Origin: Atherix ibis
Lineage: Eukaryota; Arthropoda; Insecta; Diptera; Athericidae
Reading direction: 5' to 3'
NCBI GenBank assembly: GCA_958298945.1
Contig: OY282609.1
Span: forward strand, 45,289,393-45,353,392
Length of the DNA: 64,000 nucleotides
Within the stretch, counting starts at the first letter, position 1, and each line of letters opens with the position of its first letter. Positions 63,901 through 64,000 of the stretch are shown one piece after another. A program made the position numbers and the translations under genes. The notes under the pieces were generated by a model. It did not search any database, was not told the DNA's origin, and was given only the letters and a program-made list of their open reading frames with translations.

Positions 63901-64000
63901 AAGAGAAATATGAAGTAGTACGTTTAAGAGGAATATGAAGTAATATGGTTAAGAGGAATATGAAGTAGTATGTTTAAGAGGAATATGAAGTTGTATGCTT

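Larger units (their letters stand above)
1..64000. repeat. 25-bp satellite array filling the window
   Basis: Every line of the window is built from one 25-bp unit that starts GTATGTTTAAGAG and ends GAATATGAAGTA on the + strand; 800-824 is a perfect example, followed directly by others. The unit count is about 2,560 (length divided by 25). Consensus composition is 10 A, 8 T, 7 G and 0 C. Units usually differ from consensus at zero to three sites, and the same variants recur in ordered series, which is the mark of higher-order repeats. All three + frames meet a stop within each unit or so (TAA, TGA and TAG are all in the consensus), and the minus strand has TAA in one frame per unit, so the array cannot encode a long protein. 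No unique sequence interrupts it and neither end of the array is seen. Family and species are unknown to me; eukaryotic heterochromatin is inferred from size and structure. Confidence 0.98.
47200..64000. repeat. Zone V: higher-order repeat family D
   Basis: Marked by AAGACTAATATG units after the 24-bp AAGAAGATATG or AAGAAAATATG unit, by GAAGTTGTATATTT, and by GAGGCATATG followed one or two units later by GTACG. The 24-bp units begin at 49406, 51630, 52129, 52903, 53427, 56128, 56902, 58897, 59770, 60396 and 61520. The interval 774 occurs twice (52129-52903 and 56128-56902), and 52903 to 56902 is 3,999 bp. The first 2 kb (47.2-49.4) is transitional, with repeated GTAATATG, GTATTATG, GGACTATG triplets of units near 47.0, 47.93 and 48.1 kb. 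Confidence 0.85.

Noticed and set aside
1..64000. CRISPR array
   Set aside because: There are no spacers; repeats are directly adjacent, and no cas genes are present.
1..64000. Telomeric or subtelomeric short repeat
   Set aside because: No TTAGGG-type or related telomere motif recurs; TTAGGAGG occurs only as a one-base variant of TTAAGAGG.
1..64000. Coding minisatellite or repeat protein
   Set aside because: A 25-bp period shifts frame each unit, all three + frames contain stops in the consensus, and indels are not frame-preserving.
1..64000. GTATGT in each unit as a functional 5-prime splice site
   Set aside because: It matches a yeast-type donor by chance in an AT-rich unit; there are no exons, and it recurs about 2,500 times.
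1..64000. GGAAT-type human satellite II/III or alpha satellite with CENP-B boxes
   Set aside because: GGAAT occurs once per 25 bp in an otherwise different unit. There is no 171-bp period and no CENP-B box was seen.
1..64000. G-quadruplex or phased A-tract curvature
   Set aside because: The consensus has only GG, with GGGG restricted to one variant per cassette. A/T runs are three or less and 25 bp is not a whole number of helical turns.
1..64000. Whole array as a simple assembly artefact
   Set aside because: Copies carry ordered private substitutions and odd-length units that keep register over kilobases, which a stutter would not create. Local copy number may still be wrong, especially at the 1,361- and 600-bp pairs.

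Overview
The whole 64,000-base window is one uninterrupted tandem satellite array. The unit is 25 bp. In the phase that starts at base 1 it opens with GTATGTTTAAGAG and closes with GAATATGAAGTA; a consensus-perfect unit lies at 800-824. Dividing length by period gives about 2,560 units. Both window edges fall inside the array, so it is longer than 64 kb. I see no protein-coding gene, RNA gene, transposon, CRISPR array, telomeric repeat or unique-sequence island.

Such a large, gene-free, AT-rich array (consensus 28% GC) with layered higher-order repeats (HORs) points to eukaryotic heterochromatin, for example a centromeric, pericentromeric, subtelomeric or sex-chromosome block. I do not recognise the satellite family and cannot name the organism.

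Units differ by a limited set of recurrent substitutions (GTACG for GTATG, GCATATG for GAATATG, TTTGAG for TTTAAG, GGGGAAT for GAGGAAT, GAATTAGCATG for GAAGTAGTATG, and others) and by rare length changes. The order of these variants defines HORs and five zones. Zone I (1 to about 19.85 kb) is HOR family A, with a 24-bp marker unit 12 times, including adjacent copies of 1,361 and 1,499 bp. Zone II (about 19.85-32.65 kb) is family B, with nested 250, 300, 425, 600, about 1,799 and 2,000 bp duplications. Zone III (about 32.65-37 kb) is mixed. Zone IV (about 37-47.2 kb) is family C, three successive copies of a roughly 3-kb HOR carrying in-phase AGT triplet insertions. Zone V (about 47.2-64 kb) is family D, with a 100-bp four-unit sub-repeat marked by CATATG and larger repeats of 867/924, about 1,298, 1,199 and 5,073 bp.

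The notable points are the multi-level HOR structure, a consensus strand with no cytosine at all, and lineage markers (a 13-bp deletion in four copies, a 6-bp deletion in one of two copies) that allow the order of duplications to be read. The single reported ORF (45389-45604, minus strand) is a by-product of two stop-removing satellite variants 75 bp apart, not a gene. Coordinates of offsets and markers were counted by hand; zone boundaries are approximate.
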